In this document: in pieces, positions 38,830-52,700 of the stretch | Layout of the letters: the number at the start of each line of letters is the position of its first letter | Position numbering within the stretch: position 1 is the first letter of the stretch | Source of the DNA: Typha latifolia | Taxonomy: Eukaryota > Streptophyta > Magnoliopsida > Poales > Typhaceae | Reading direction: 5' to 3' | DNA length: 64,000 nt | Assembly: GCA_019914945.1 (NCBI GenBank) | Contig: CM034102.1 | Coordinates: 2,841,501-2,905,500, forward strand | The notes under the pieces: generated by a model | What the model saw: the letters and a program-made list of their open reading frames with translations, nothing else | The model's database searches: none | What the model was told of the DNA's origin: nothing | Position numbers and translations under genes: made by a program

Positions 38830-41800
38830 GTTGTTGTTGTTGTTGTTGTTGTCAATTCAGTGTAGAAATCGCCGTACTTTTAGGGATACCTACTTGTTTT
38901 TCAGCTGGCACGCTTCCTTGTGATTAGGCATTTGTGTTTTGGATTTTACTTATTTTGGTCTACTCGTAAGAATGGTATCTCTTACTTGGAACGATGGTTT
39001 CTGTACGTAGGAGGATCTGTGGCAAGCGGCTTTCCCTGTTGGAACTGAGGTTTGTTTTTGAACTTTCTTATAGTATAAACGTTACTCTTAATTCTTTACC
39101 TGATTCCTTCAGAAATGCAAACGCATGTAAGGTGCGACTTGCTTTTTTGTTTCACTAGGCACTACTATTTTTTTTATTATTCATCTCATAATTTATCTCT
39201 AGTTGTTATAACATGTGTCCTTTTGTATTTTACAGTGGGAAAATATGGATAAGCTTCAGGAGATCAATTGGAACTTCTCTAATCTAGAGGTGGAGCTAGT
39301 TGATCATATTGTTAGTTAAAATTTTCAGGGTATTTCATGGTAGTGGCGTGAGCTTTACATACCATGTGCAGAATGCTTTTGAGGAAGGTGCAGAGCTTTA
39401 TGGGAAGAAGGTCTATATGTTTGGTAGCACTGAGCGTAAGTTGTTTACATAGTTTTTCTATTCTTTTCTTATTTAATATTTGTTATTCCATGTTCACTTT
39501 ATTGTAGTTAACTACACATTATAATATTAGTAGATGTCACAAACTATTTTTCTTTTTCAAAATTTAGCTGGTAAAGATAATAAATATGCATGATTATTGA
39601 GACAATAAGGTAACAATAATTGAACTTATTTGTTTTCTCTTTGTCTTGCCTTGCAGCTCAGCTATTAGTGTTAAATAGTGAACAGAAAGTCATACTTATC
39701 CCTATTGTGGTCGCTGTGAGTACCAAATGTTATTGTTTCCCATTTAAACTGAACATTGACTATATATTTATATTGCTTACATCATGATGCATATTATATT
39801 TCTGTTGAGGTTCTTGGCCAAATGTACAACGTCAAGTTTGATCATCTATATAACTGATTAATAGGGAGGTGAACATATGTTTTTCGCTAAACATGCTTGC
39901 AATTTTCGTAGACAACATATCCTTAGCATATGCAGGTACAGTTATCAGGTGGAAAAATCTTCATGATGAACCTAATTCTCCTAGACAATGAACTATGATA
40001 TTCCAATAGGAAACACCATTTATATACATTTTACTCATTAGCATCCATTTTTGGTTTTCATTTTAATTTGGTTGGTACTATTTCTAATAATATTCATGAT
40101 GAAAAGTGGAAAGTGAATTAGAACCCATCGAATAAATAAGAAATTGTGAGAATAGTTTCTTTATTAACCATCTATTTAGACTATTTTGGATGTCACTTCT
40201 TTGGTATATTAGGTGCTTTGGAAAGGCGCTTGACTTTTGCACCAACACATACTGGTTTTCGTGAACATTGGGCAAATGTCACATTGTCTGAGAATGTATT
40301 TTGAGATTTATATTGGACTTTTGTCTGGATAAATATGTGCATTTTTCTCTAAATAATTCTGAAGCATGTTTCTTCAAACTTCTCATGCGTTTGTCCTGTC
40401 TTCATTATAGATTCGTTGTGCATAACAGTATGAGAAAGAGCAGTGGGGAAAAGACATTGATTTTGAATGATAGAATTAAGAAATGTAGCATGCCAGAATA
40501 AGATGTTTTCATTCTCTGCCCTGTTCTCTCCATTTGTTATGCTGATATTGAGTCAAGTCTCTCTCTGTTCCGACAGCTTGGAGCTGAGGGGAGATAGGAA
40601 TTCAGTTTTTCATTGATGATTGCCTTCTTTTGCACAATCAATAAAATCTCACTTGAGTAACTAAGTATCAGTTATGAATGTAACGAAGATGAATATGAGA
40701 GGATGTAGGAAAGTAGCTGTTGGTGATTACCATCTTTAACAAAGTTTCTTTTCAGTGGGATACAAATTTTTTGTGAGTACACTTGCAAATACTATAATTT
40801 CATTCTACATTAGAGTAGGTGTTTCTTGATTCATCATATTGCATAAGGTATATTATATATTACTTCATTGATCTAAGTTTATCCTAGATTTGTTCATCAC
40901 TGGAAGTTCTGAGCTTACCTAATATTGCTTCTTAATTATTTGGATGTTTATTTATGTGTCTTTATATGTTTTTAATTTTCACTCAAGTATTATGCTGTAA
41001 CTTCTTAGTTGTATCAGCTGGTTTTAATTTTTTAATGGTAATCACTTTGTTGAACTCTTGCATTGTATCTGTTGAGCAGGTGGTCTCTCCTGTTCCACCA
41101 TCTGATAAGATTGGTATAAAATCTGTTCAAAGGGAGAATGAAGAAATAATTCCGATGAAGGCAATGAAAATGATATGGGTGCCATATGTTCCACTAGCGG
41201 ACCGGTATGTGTATTCTAAGTTTTCATGCTTTGTCTTATTTGAATCTCAAGCTTTCCACCAGTTGTTACTGTTAATATTTTCTACTAGAAGTATGTTCTA
41301 ATATTAGTTTCTCGCCTCTTGTTATAGGCAAAGTCAGGTTGATAGATTACATACTCAAATTTATACACTGGGTTGCACCCAAAGAAGGTAATTTCTGTCC
41401 TTTTCTTTTATTTTCGTCAGGATATTTTTGTCATTTAGATAACAATCTCGCAGCTTATATGATTTTTTTTATCTAGAGCCAAAATGTTGGGACCATTTTT
41501 AGAAAGTTATTCGGTTTCATTGCTTTATAGAGATGCCTCATGCTTCTCTATCCATCTTCCCAATTTTTTCATTCATTTTTCCTGTGATTATGATATGACA
41601 AGACCCTTCTATTTTTCTTATGTGGCAAGTTAGCACTTTTATCATAATACAAGGTTATATATTGGATGCTCGTGCAGGTCTGCGTTGAAGCTTCTGAAAA
41701 TTGAACGTGTCAAACAATACGATTATTGTCTTCCTTGTAAGTTAACATCTCTCCTGTGGCAACCCTAGTGATATCAATATGCAATTCAGATTGTTTGATC

Positions 41801-44800
41801 TGCCTCCTATGAATTAAGCTATGGACACAGACGAGTCATTTTTAATTAGTTGTTCCCTTTCCTCCTTTTTTCCCCTTCTTTTTATAGAACTTTAAATGTT
41901 TGATCATCAGGTGATCAGTTTATGCAGAAAATATGTGCTGCATATGTTTACGTCATGTTAATCTAGGTTGAGAACTTGATTTTGTTTACTTATTTGGGTT
42001 TGGGCCTTCTGGAAAAGGAGAGAAAATCATTTTAGTCAAAGAGTAGATTGTACTTTTGCAATTATACCTAAAAAGGAAGAGTTAATTTGCCAATGAGGAG
42101 GTTTTCTAGATAAAATATGGGCAATTGTTTGCAATTTTATTTTTTCCAGTACTAACTTGTAAAACCTAATTGGTTTAGCACTTCTATTCCCTTCCATTGT
42201 CTCTCACTAATTCTCAATTGGCCTTTTGACAGTCGTCAGCGAAATTCCTAGTTCTTATATTCAGGATTTCTTGGCTGAAATATAAATTTGAAACGACACT
42301 AAGTTTTATTCTTATTGAGAGCTCAGTCATCCTCCAAATAATTTTTTTTTCTTTTGAATTGTATACTTCTCTCCTTACATATCTCAATTTTTGCTCATAT
42401 AGGATTTCTAGTTAAGACTTCACGTGGCGAGTTTATTCTTGAGTCGGTAACCCATGAATCTATATGAAACATAATCTTATTAATTTTCAAGAAAATGCTT
42501 CTTAAGTCTAGGTCGACTGTTAAAGGTGAAGAGGCATAACATGTTTAGCCTGACGCCCTGACCTAATATGAAGTTGATGAAAAAAAGGATCTGTTATTCT
42601 TTGTTAACTTTTATTCTACTGCAATTGATCTGAATTTTCTCAGATTACTGATTTGCCTTCTTGCGTAGCAAAAAGGAACTTTTATGTGAGATTAAAAATA
42701 CTTCATTCTAAAGAATTATATGATTTGTGATACAATGGAACAAGTGCAGAGATTATGGTTATCTATTATTTTAATTCATATGTGATCCATCTACTTTGAG
42801 TTAGCCCCATTAGATCTATTAATCCAGTTTCGAAGTCGACTTAACATGCCTTGCCTGAGCAGTGAACATAGTAACGAAAATTACCTATTCCTTTGCTTCA
42901 AGCATCTCACGAGTGAAGGAGCTCAGAATTATTGTGTTATGCTTAATATTTCATTGCTGGAATATTCCTGATCAAATTTTCCTTTAGTTGAATGTTGATA
43001 GCAAGTGCAGATTTAGTAGCTAATTTTCTACCTCTTAGTGCATCTTCTGTTTTTCTGGAGTTTCATGTGTTTGATAATACTATTCTTCTTTAACAGTATT
43101 TGTAAATTGTAATTATAGCGAACAGAGTTTTCAACTGGTAGATCCACCTGTTTAAACCTGAAGTTGGGCCTTCTTTCATGTTGCCCATAATGTGAAAACA
43201 ACGATTTGTACAAAAAGTCTATAGTCTGACCTTATTGTGTCATTGATTTTGTATTGAAGTTTTCTATTGGATATTCATTTGAAGTAACACTTTATCACTT
43301 AAAATCAGTTATAATCTTTATGACTTCATTGTATTAATCCATACTTAATTAGTAACTTTCATATGATGTTTGGTAGATTTTCAGCCTCTGAAAGCTGATG
43401 ATGATGAAGAAGACACTGATGTTAATATCATGTATCCCTTAGAACCTCCGGTGAGTTCATACTTATTTAGTATTAATGTGTTAGTTTTCTAGCAACTCTT
43501 ACCTTTCGTGAAGATGACTTCTTTCCTTTTCTAATAGTGCATTGTGTCTCTAGCAATTCATCTATTGTAATGCCATTTAGTATATAAATCGAGCGAAAGT
43601 CGGATCTACAAGGTTTTAGCTGTTGTCTCTTTTAATATGTTGTAATTAGGTGAGTTAAAGTAATTACTTGCTGCTTGCATATTGCTCTTCTTAGAGGAGG
43701 AAGTAGGTTGGGCAGAGGTCAGAACAAATTCTTACAACTGGAGTAAGGAGCAGTTGACATGTAGATCTACGTGGTTTTAGATATATTGGTTTTGTATTAA
43801 ATCTGATGTGGCTGCTGTTTTCTCCGTGTATGTAAGCTCCTAGAGGAGCTAGTAGGTTTGCTCTGGGTCAGCCAACTTGTTCGCTGTTTTGGATTAAGGA
43901 TCACTTAGTTATGATCAGGAGGATAAAAGATCATCACGTTCGATTGTTTACTTTTGGCACAGTTTTGGAAAAGTGAGAAGCCAGAAGGATTTAGGCAATT
44001 TCAGTAGATTAGTAGCAGTATAAAGAGAGGGGTCACCTTGGGGCAGGTTGGTGCATGGACGCATACTGCTGGGCAGGTGGAGGAAGATGAAAATGAAGAT
44101 GTCTCAAAATGATGAGAAGGGGAGGGGAATGGCAGGGATTAGAAAGAAAATTGAGATTCAGAGAAGTTTGAATTCTAATGTTGTGAAAAGAGGTGAGAAA
44201 GATTTTAAAAAGAGGAAGACGATGATGAGGAAATGAGAGGCAGGAGGAAGGAATAGATGGAGAAGCAAAGGCTCTAGATTTGTCATTTTAGTCCACCCAA
44301 TAAAGAGATGATATTAACCATCTATTATTTTAATGGTAGCTTCATGACTCTGGTCGCATAATTGAAGCAGGATCTGATTGAGCCACTTGATAATCTGCCG
44401 TTGCATATTCTTGATTTGCCCCTTGAAGCAAATGCATTCACTTTTGATCAGTTGGGTCTGGTTGGTTGAAGGTTTCTGTTGAAGTTGCTATTTTGTGGTA
44501 AAAGCTAAAGAAATTGTAGGAAAGATGCCTGCTCTATAATAGTTGCAAGGGTGGATGCACATATATTGACTTAACATCTCTGCCGCTTCATTTAACACAT
44601 GTAAAGCTCCTTTCACGCCAGAGTGGACAAAAAAACTGTCATCTTTACAACTTCTATAGAAACTATTGTGCATCTCATACGCCATTTGATACATTTATGC
44701 TGCTTGGAACATGATGCCATTTATGCCTAGTTAGGCTGCATACCTTATATTTTTTTATCACTTCTTTGAGCATTTGATCTCTGAATGGCTATTGAAAATT

Positions 44801-45873
44801 TCGCAATTCATGGTTTGCACCTAAAATGTTAACTATTTCTCACTTAATCTCATAGTATTTCAGAATTTTAATGCACTGCCATGCATTTTATGCAGATTGT
44901 CCGCCTCTTTGACTGGGATTTGGATGATCTTGAGGTATTTATATACCTGCATTTTTCTAGCTATATATTATAAATACCCTGCGTTGTTATAGTTATATTA
45001 TGTTGTACTGTCTTGTTTGCACTTTGAACATTGGTCTACTTGTGTTAGTCTAAAAATCTACTTTTCACAACATGCAGGAATTTACTAGTGAGCTTATTAA
45101 GGAGGAGGCACTTCCAGAAGATCAGAAAGATGCATTCAAGGTACTTGAACTAAATCAAGAGGCATGCTTCTCTAGTACTTGCTATTTATGTTAATTGCAT
45201 GCTTGTAAATTGTAAACCTTCCAATGGACCATGCCCTAGAGATGGTCTTTGCACATATTGACGGTGAAGGCTGTTATTTATTTTAATTATCTGCGACGTA
45301 CATCTTTGTTCTCAGGATTATGTAAAGGAGCAGGTTAGAGAGAGAAAGAAAACACAAAAGCAGGTACAGGTTTTAGATTTCATTTATGTTCCTGTTCTAA
45401 GATAAAAGGCGCTCTATATTTTAAATACTCCTGTTTCGATGTATCTGCAGTCTAGAGAAGCCCGAAGAAAAGCTATTGAAGATATGGACCCGCAAACAAA
45501 AGCTGCATTTGAAAACATGCGGTTTTACAAGTTCTACCCTGTACAAACACCGGATACACCTGATATAAGCCAAGTAAAGGTACACAAGTTCTTGCTTTAG
45601 TTGTCAGCTTGTGGTGCAATCAATTTCTTTCTGTTATAGTAGACAATGAGTCTGACTTTTCCTAATTATGAGGAATATGAATCTATTGAGATGACTTTGA
45701 GTGCTTCAGACCACCTAAGAAATGTTACTATATATTGGACAAGCCAGTGTCGCTCCTGAATAATGCTTTCTGGTGTATCTCGTTCAGATTAGATGGATTC
45801 TTATACGCTGTTTTACCTTCCCCAGGTTCCTTACATAAACAGATATTATGGGAAAGCTCATGTTGTAATGTAG
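38418..45873 (+). CDS. HIT4: HEAT INTOLERANT 4-like protein (14 exons, 349 aa)
   Basis: Exons: 38418-38606, 39011-39049, 39236-39289, 39372-39435, 39657-39715, 41080-41204, 41328-41387, 41678-41736, 43377-43450, 44896-44934, 45078-45140, 45316-45363, 45451-45579, 45826-45873. All have GT/AG borders and they sum to 1050 nt in frame. The N terminus is strongly basic (MRKPKASTAAKKRRAAKK), a likely nuclear signal. The core has EDLWQAAFPVGTEWENMDKL, NAFEEGAELYGKKVYMFGST, MIWVPYVPLADRQSQVDRLH, an acidic DDDEEDTD patch and MYPLEPPIVRLFDWDLDDLE. A charged helix (DYVKEQVRERKKTQKQSREA) precedes the conserved end FYKFYPVQTPDTPDISQVK, PYINRYYGKAHVV. This matches the plant HIT4 family, known in Arabidopsis as a nuclear protein needed for heat-induced chromocentre decondensation. 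Function here is by family assignment. Introns 5 and 9 exceed 1.3 kb. Confidence 0.92.
38727..38852. repeat. Compound (AAT)n-(ATT)n-(GTT)n microsatellite in HIT4 intron 1
   Basis: About 126 bases of AAT units, interrupted AATATT, AAT again, then ATT and TTG units. The AAT and ATT arms are complementary and could fold into a hairpin in the pre-mRNA. Confidence 0.95.
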
Positions 45874-46746
45874 ATGGGGACGACTTAAGTTGTCTTGTTG
45901 TTATACAACCCTGCCAAGTTTGAGCTTTCCTGCAGGAAGATGGTGGAAGGTGAAATTTTGATATCTGAGCTGGTTGGCAGAAGAGTGGCCTTCTCTCTTC
46001 TCCGGCGGTATCATGAAACTAGTTGTTTTTCTTTTTAAATTTTTTATTTTACTGTAGTTTTAGCATTGCTGGTACTAAAGATATGTCTTGAGTTTACACT
46101 AGCCCTTGGGATAGCCCTAGTAACATTCTTTTGTGCCTTGTAAGTGAGTTGGTTGTAATTACTACGAGGAGGAAATTATTTATTTCCAATTTGTAGCGGC
46201 TGTTGTATTTCTAATGTAGACTCTGAAGTCAAATGCTACATTTCTTTCAAAGATGTAAAGCTGAAATGCTTACGGTAGCATGTGCATTACTTTTTATTAG
46301 GTTGCAAGAAATTTAATCCAGTTATTATGCTTGTTTAGGTCATTTGAATTCTAGCTCGAACTATCTCGTGTTATTTTGATCCTTGCGAAATTTAATCCGC
46401 ATTGCTTTAGTGGAGATTAAGTTTGCCTCTTGTACTCCGGATTAGTAGACTCGATAGTTTGTCCTGGGTAATTAAAAGGGTTGACCGATGGGATCTGATG
46501 ACGGACTTGAATAGAAACCCATATTACTTTTTGATTTAATTATTCTTCTAGAAGTCGCTCGTCTTACATCTGGTGTGCAGCCTTTTGAAAAAGTTCAGTT
46601 GGACGTTGCCTTGATGCTCCTTATTTGGATCAGCTTTGAATGATAGCACTAAATGTTCACTGAGAGTTAACAGACGTAATTGATCATTTACTCCTTTTAC
46701 AAGTTACAAATATCGTGTTTTCCATTGTCTAAGTTGGGTTAGTGAA

Positions 46747-46799
46747 ATCTCAATCTCAATCTCAATCTCAATCTCAATCTCAATGTCAATTTCAATCTC
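46747..46799. repeat. ATCTCA hexamer array
   Basis: Six clean tandem ATCTCA units followed by three degenerate ones. It is not a plant telomere unit. Confidence 0.9.
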
Positions 46800-47079
46800 G
46801 TTTAAAAAAGAAAAAGAAATGTCAATCTAACCCTCTCGAGTACATTCCAAAGATAAGCCTTACTAACTAATCTTTGTCTTCTGTCTTACCTTTTGGTCTT
46901 CAATTTTTTTATTATTCCAGTTGTTTGGTACATCAAAAGTTGTTGGATCGAATAAACTAAAACTACGTGTCTGCAAAAGAAATAAATAATAAACAACGTG
47001 AGGACTTTGGCTTTGGTTGTCTAATGTCTTCAATTCTCAGGCGTTAGGTGCCTTTTTCTTTTTAGCCCGACCCTTTTGA

Positions 47080-47080
<1 letters not shown>

Positions 47081-47129
<49 letters not shown>
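47081..47129. repeat. (ATT)n microsatellite
   Basis: Sixteen ATT units in intergenic DNA. Confidence 0.95.
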
Positions 47130-47130
<1 letters not shown>

Positions 47131-48706
47131 ATCAAACAAATTCTCTTCTAAACGCCTTTACAATAGGACGATGACCGAGGGCCATGAATGTTATTAGATG
47201 GGGGCGACGAACAAGAAGAGTTGCCGAGGAAACGAAGTGGTCAGCAAATGCGCCATCTAATCTTTCGTCCAAATTGGGGTTTCGCAGTTGGCATAGTTTT
47301 AAAAATCAACAACAACAACAACAACATCATCCATAAACCATAAGAATGTTACTTCACTGGGGCAATCCAAGTAGGAAAAGAAAAAAGGTTCAGATTTTCT
47401 ACCAAAATACCTGCATTTGAGCATATGACATGTTAATGCTACCAACCAATATACGGCATTGCAAATGGATTCAGATTTTAATATCCTTATTAGGGATAGA
47501 TATAATCTACTATTTTAAGAACAAACTAGGAACAACTCTAAGTCAAAAGAATTAACTTGGTCACAAAAGCTTACGCAAAATATAAGTGGCAAACATGTAC
47601 TAAAATTGATAACTTATATTGCAAAATTTATAGCAAAAGAGAATCGCAAGCAACTTCGAGCGCCACGTAGCAAGTTGCGAGGAGGAGAGAGGAAAAAGAA
47701 TGACAATAAATTTTGGAAGAACTATGGGTGGGATAGGTGATAGATCACGTGAGATTTTGGATATATATATTAAAAGCTATAGTAATTCAATCGAGCTCGA
47801 GATGAATTTAGCTTAGCTTGATTATTCTTTTAACCTTCCGTATCTCATAGGTGCAACTCGATTGGGTCAATCTCATCGAACTATCCCAATTTGCTTTGAT
47901 CAATATGCTCTAATAGCAAATTGATACATTCACACACATTCAAAGATAAATTTGAAGTAATTAAAATATGTTGCCTTGCACCAAATCCATGCCTTATGTA
48001 GAGAAATGTCTTTTTCAATGCTATGCATTAGATCACAAATACACTAACCAACTATAGTAGAGTTTATAAGTACTCTTCGCTATGACTAAGGAGGTCGTAG
48101 GATTGATTTCAAATTCAAATAATTATTATAGAGAAAATTATTTAGTGTTTTGATGATTTTATTGCTCAACTCAGTGACTTGACTCAATGATTTAACTCGG
48201 TTGATAGTTCGGCAGTGCGGTGGGCTTGGAGGAGCAGTTCGACGGCATTTAGTTTGAAACAATAGTTCGATGACGCGCACGTCTTGAAGTCTAAACTAAG
48301 CGGCTTAGTATAATATCTAAAACTTGATGGGGTCCTAAGTGTCTTTATATCTAGACAGTATTAGTTCTTTGTTCAACCCATATGGCTTTTCAATGATAAG
48401 AAAAGAAAAAAATTTGAACACTAAATATGAAGCAACTATATATGAAAAAGAAAAGTCAACATTTCCTAGCCTCCCCCTCTCTAGCTCCTAATAATCATCA
48501 CATTACAACGCGAGCAAAAGGTAGCATGTGTTCATCTCAAGCTCCCAGTCTTAATTCGTCTCGCTACCACCTATCTTCTGCCCCCCTCCCCTCCCCTACC
48601 CTAAGCCGGCTAATTGGATACCCGAATTAGCCCAACCAAACCCGCCCCCCCCCTAACCCAATCACCTCGATCCCGGACAGATCCGAACACGAATGTAGTC
48701 ATAGAT

Positions 48707-48727
48707 TCTCTCTCTCTCTCTCTCTCT
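48707..48727. repeat. (CT)n microsatellite
   Basis: About ten CT units. Confidence 0.9.
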
Positions 48728-49082
48728 GCCCCCAACAACCCACGTGTGCAATCAATTCCACCTTTGAATCAACTGCCACCAATTCCCCCGTCATCTTTCG
48801 TTCACTCTACCCATCCAATCTATCCCCCTCTCTCTTAGTCTTTCTTACCCAGCGTCGAACGTATCGTTACCCAACGACCCCTAACAAATGCAAGTCATAT
48901 CATTTCGATTGAGAGATAAGATATTTTATAAAATATACATTTTTTAAAATAAAAAAAAAGGAAAGAGAAAAAAACAGAGTGCGGTGGGTCCCAACTACTC
49001 GTCCCAATCTTCCCCACCTTCAATTATTGCCCGTTCTCGCCGATCCCTTCTGTGGTCTCGCTGGCAACAGTCTCTTCTCTGT

Positions 49083-49181
49083 CCTTCCTCCTCCCCTCCC
49101 CTCCCCTCCCCATCTTCTTCTTCTTCTTCTTCTTCTTCTCCTCCTCCTCCTCCTCCTCCTCCTCTCCCCTCCCCTCCCCCA
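49083..49181. repeat. Pyrimidine-only tract (CTT)n(CTC)n directly upstream of the DUF538 start
   Basis: Almost pure C/T on the plus strand: CCCCT units, then TTC units, then CTC units, ending about 30 bases before the ATG. It is likely part of the 5' UTR or core promoter; such CT-rich leaders are common in plant genes. Confidence 0.85.
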
Positions 49182-49212
49182 ATCAATAACTCAATCCAAA
49201 TACTAAAGCAAA

Positions 49213-49759
49213 ATGTTGTTACTTCTTCTCCCCTTCTTACCTTTTTTGTCCTCCATTTTGCCGGCGTCGGCGTCGACCGCCTACGAAGTCCTCCAATCCC
49301 ACGGCCTACCTAAAGGGTTGCTTCCGCGGGGCGTCAAGGAATTCCGCATCGACGGGGATGGGAAATTCGAGGCGGTCTTGGAGTCCCCCTGCACGGCTAA
49401 GTTCGAGAGCGAGGTCCACTACAACGCCACCGTGTCCGGCGAGCTATCGTACGGGCAGATCGCCTCCCTCTCCGGCGTATCCGCCCAGGAACTCTTCCTC
49501 TGGTTCCCCGTCATCGGCGTCCGCGTCGACGTCCCCAGCTCCGGCGTCATCTACTTCGACGTCGGTGTCGTTTACAAACGATTCGCCCTCTCCCTCTTCG
49601 AGACCCCTCCCGTCTGCCACCCCGATTCCTCCTCCTCTCTGGTCTTTCATCCGTCTCAATTCCCTTCTCTAATCTTTTAGATCTCACTCCCATCGTTTGT
49701 CACGTTTGGTGTTTGCAAATTTGCAGAGCCGAGATGATGCTCAACGAGCCGTTCTGTGA
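49213..49759 (+). CDS. DUF538 family secreted protein (153 aa if spliced)
   Basis: It begins MLLLLLPFLPFLSSILPASA, a signal peptide with a likely cut near residue 21 (ASAS-TAYE). The DUF538 domain follows: TAYEVLQSHGLPKGLLPRGV, FEAVLESPCTAKFESEVHYN, GELSYGQIASLSGVSAQELF, FPVIGVRVDVPSSGVIYFDV and VVYKRFALSLFETPPVCHP. The domain is a plant-specific beta-rich fold of unsettled function, sometimes linked to stress. Two 3' ends are possible. The unspliced frame ends at 49680 (155 aa). A pyrimidine-rich 85-base intron (49642-49726, GT/AG, phase 0) joins to an end SRDDAQRAVL with stop at 49757-49759. The spliced form is preferred because the unspliced tail (VFHPSQFPSLIF) reads through sequence with intron composition. 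The exon is very GC-rich. Confidence 0.88.
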
Positions 49760-52700
49760 ATTAGTCGATTCTAGATTGATAGTGGTAAGTGATGTGTTTG
49801 CTTGCAGTCGTAGTGAGACGGTTTTGGTGTTGGCCGTCGAACTAACTCGGAAGATCTTCGAGTTGCGGATCGATGTCTATACGAGGCAACGAATGTGAGA
49901 GATTGGAGCAGAGAGGATGCTACTAGAGGTAAAAGCTCGCCATGTTATCGATCTTATTTATTGTCAATGAGGCTGGTGGAAAGCCATATATATAAAAAAA
50001 AAAAAAGAGGAGGGGAGCTGGGAGTCTCTTCTCTCTCTCTCTGTTATGCTGTGTTCTCATAATGCAGTAAGTAGTATATATTTCTTCTTTGCCAATGGAG
50101 CTATAGTATTGTTTTGTTTTGTTTTTTTTTCAGTTTGATTCATCGACATAGTGAGTTAGAGGCATGAGTTTATTGATTCGTTTGCATAGAAATAATCGAA
50201 TTGACTGAGTAAGCTGATATTTTGATTGAGTAAAGATTTCATTCTTGTGATTAACTGCAGGCTGGAGTTCTAGACTCTTTTTTGCATTGTTAATTTCTAA
50301 CATAGATGAAATGAACTGCTTTGAGGACCCTTTTTTTAGGATTGCTGATGTGTGTAATACAGTTTCCAGATATAGGATGGTGAGCAGATACTACTTTATA
50401 ATTTATACTTCTCTGTGAAGTTATCGCCTTGCCAGAGATCAGCGGGATGCGTTTCGGGTATGACTATTGCCATGTGACAACGCTCATGTTCTTGTAATGT
50501 AGATGATTTGCAGCATTCAGGCTATCTTTCAAAATGTTCGAAAGAAAGTGTGATTGGTACAGGAAGCAGATACGAAATCTCTGAACCTTCTAGGAAATTG
50601 ACAAAAGGCATTGGATGCTGCACTTGTTTTGGTGTCAGAACTGTCTCCATAAGCTTGGATCTATATCTGTGAACCAGGTAACAATTATTTGAATGGCCTT
50701 ATTTCGTAGATCATCAAGAAACTAACTGATCAACTGGGATCTGGCTATGGAAGAACCATTAAAAGAACTTATCTTCTGGAATAATTTTGAGTAGCAGAAT
50801 GATGGGGACGTTAGGCAGTTACATTTCTGGAATTATTTTGCAGTTACATTGGTCTTCAGTTGGCTCAAAGAGTAAATCTCTAGTTAGCCACTGTCTGTTA
50901 CTGTTTTCAAGCAAAGCAAGAAAAAAACATAATTTTAGAAGCTGGTCCCATTACAAGCAACTTGATAAGACAATGTCGAAATATAGATGTGAGGACCATT
51001 ACAGTATTGCTGATCCCAAAAAATGTAGTGGACTGAAATACTCGAGAGTCAGGTCCACCATTGTTTTCATTATTTTTTTCCTAAAATCTTGTCGTTAGTA
51101 ATCTGTGATTTATGACTAAATGATGCACCATTTCTTTCAAATGATGATAATAGAAAATTTTGTAATATCAAAGGCTTGAAGAGTTGAAGATGATAGTAGG
51201 TTCATAGTGTACTGGTGTTATCTAATGTAGGGCAACTAATTATGAATAACAAAGAAGGGCATCTTTTTTCTTTTATCTCGTCTTAGCTGTAAGTTGTTGG
51301 ATGTGTTATGTCTGAGTTACATTAATGCTGTCACCTGATGTCAGTATTATGTTCCACTTCTTGTCACACTGTAAAGAAGCAGCTGATAACAATATCAGCA
51401 ATTTCACTGTGTTGCATCTTTGATCCATTCGCATCTAGTGACCTCGGTTCCTGAAACATGGAGAATTATCACTATGTGAAGGAAAAAAAGAGACCCTGCT
51501 AGATGTGCAGGGATAGTCCTCTGAGAGCCCATCTGTGTCTTCTGAAATGTGAACCATTCTGGCTACTAACCTGCTAATCAATGGTATCTCGCAGGCCCTT
51601 CCGACAAGGCTTAATATTAAGTATCTAGATTAATTCAGTTTATTTGGTGAAAGACCACTGTACTTACTCTTAATGCAGGTAAAGATTGCATGTCCTTAGA
51701 AATAGTGCACCTCAAAATTGTCCTAGAGGGAAACAGAGAACTATTGCTTGGTGCATTGTTGTAGGACATGTCTATGGATGAGGACATGGCGAGATTGTTG
51801 ATCAGTACCAATTGGTTTGGCTGTTGTGATTCTTTGAACAGGGCTCTTGTATTTTCTAACACTTATCCTTATATGTACTAGTACTATCCTCTTTGGTTTT
51901 GTTTACATGTTTAATACGTTTGACCCTTTTTCTTTCTTTCCTTCCTTCCTACAATGGCAGACACAAAGATAATGCCAGTTATACCTCTGCCGTAGTTGAT
52001 TTGCCCAACTCAATGTAATTGGATGTTTTAAATGAGTAGTGAATAGATATTTGGCTTTGATCAGAGTTAAATACTAACACCGAGCATAAAACGATAGGAT
52101 AGATTGTTAAATGACCTACAAGTGAAATGGAAGACAGAAGCAGCTTTGCACAGATTTTTTGTTGCTCTAGTGCTCGACCTGCAGATATCATGGCTTGTAA
52201 GGCAGCAGATACTCTTTTAGGATCAGATTGTAAGGATTATTTTACCAAGCAAGGGGTGGAATACTGGAATTTATAGTTGGCTAGACAAATATGCAAATGT
52301 TCCTTTTTTTTTTACTAACATTAATGACCTTGTTAAAATGAATAATTCCTCAGTTTATGGCAACAATATAAAAATATAATCGTGCCAGAGCACCATATTT
52401 ATATGAAGTTCCTCTTAGTTTAGATGTAGAAATTATGGGTATATTTAATGACAAATGACGTAGTTAGGATGCCTTTTTATTAAGAGTTAGGTAGTGGGTT
52501 TATTTTTGGGATATTAATAAGACAATTTGATAATTAGGCGGGTCCTTTGCTAGCCATGAGTGCTATGGTCCATTACGAGAAGAAGAGACGGGTAAAGTTG
52601 CTGGTACTCATTAGTTAAAACTGATTACTATCCTTCTTTCTTTCTATCTAAGAACATGGGGATATTTTATAAAGATAATAATCAAGTAAATTTGTGGACC

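Larger units (their letters stand above)
45874..49212. other. Intergenic between HIT4 and the DUF538 gene
   Basis: HIT4 3' UTR followed by AT-rich DNA with several simple repeats: an imperfect ATCTCA hexamer array (46747-46799), (ATT)n (47081-47129), AAC units near 47311-47325 and (CT)n (48707-48727). No gene is seen. Open frames at 48427-48838 are Pro/Ser-rich low-complexity reading of C-rich DNA. Confidence 0.5.

Noticed and set aside
46747..46799. Interstitial telomere-like array
   Set aside because: The unit is ATCTCA, not the plant telomere TTTAGGG.
48060..48130. Possible SINE remnant (ggaggtcgtaggattgatttcaaattc)
   Set aside because: Only a vague resemblance to a box B region; boundaries and promoter boxes cannot be shown.
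48979..49313. Pro/Ser/Leu-rich open frames upstream of DUF538
   Set aside because: Low-complexity translation of the pyrimidine tract in the leader; the true start at 49213 gives a signal peptide and domain.
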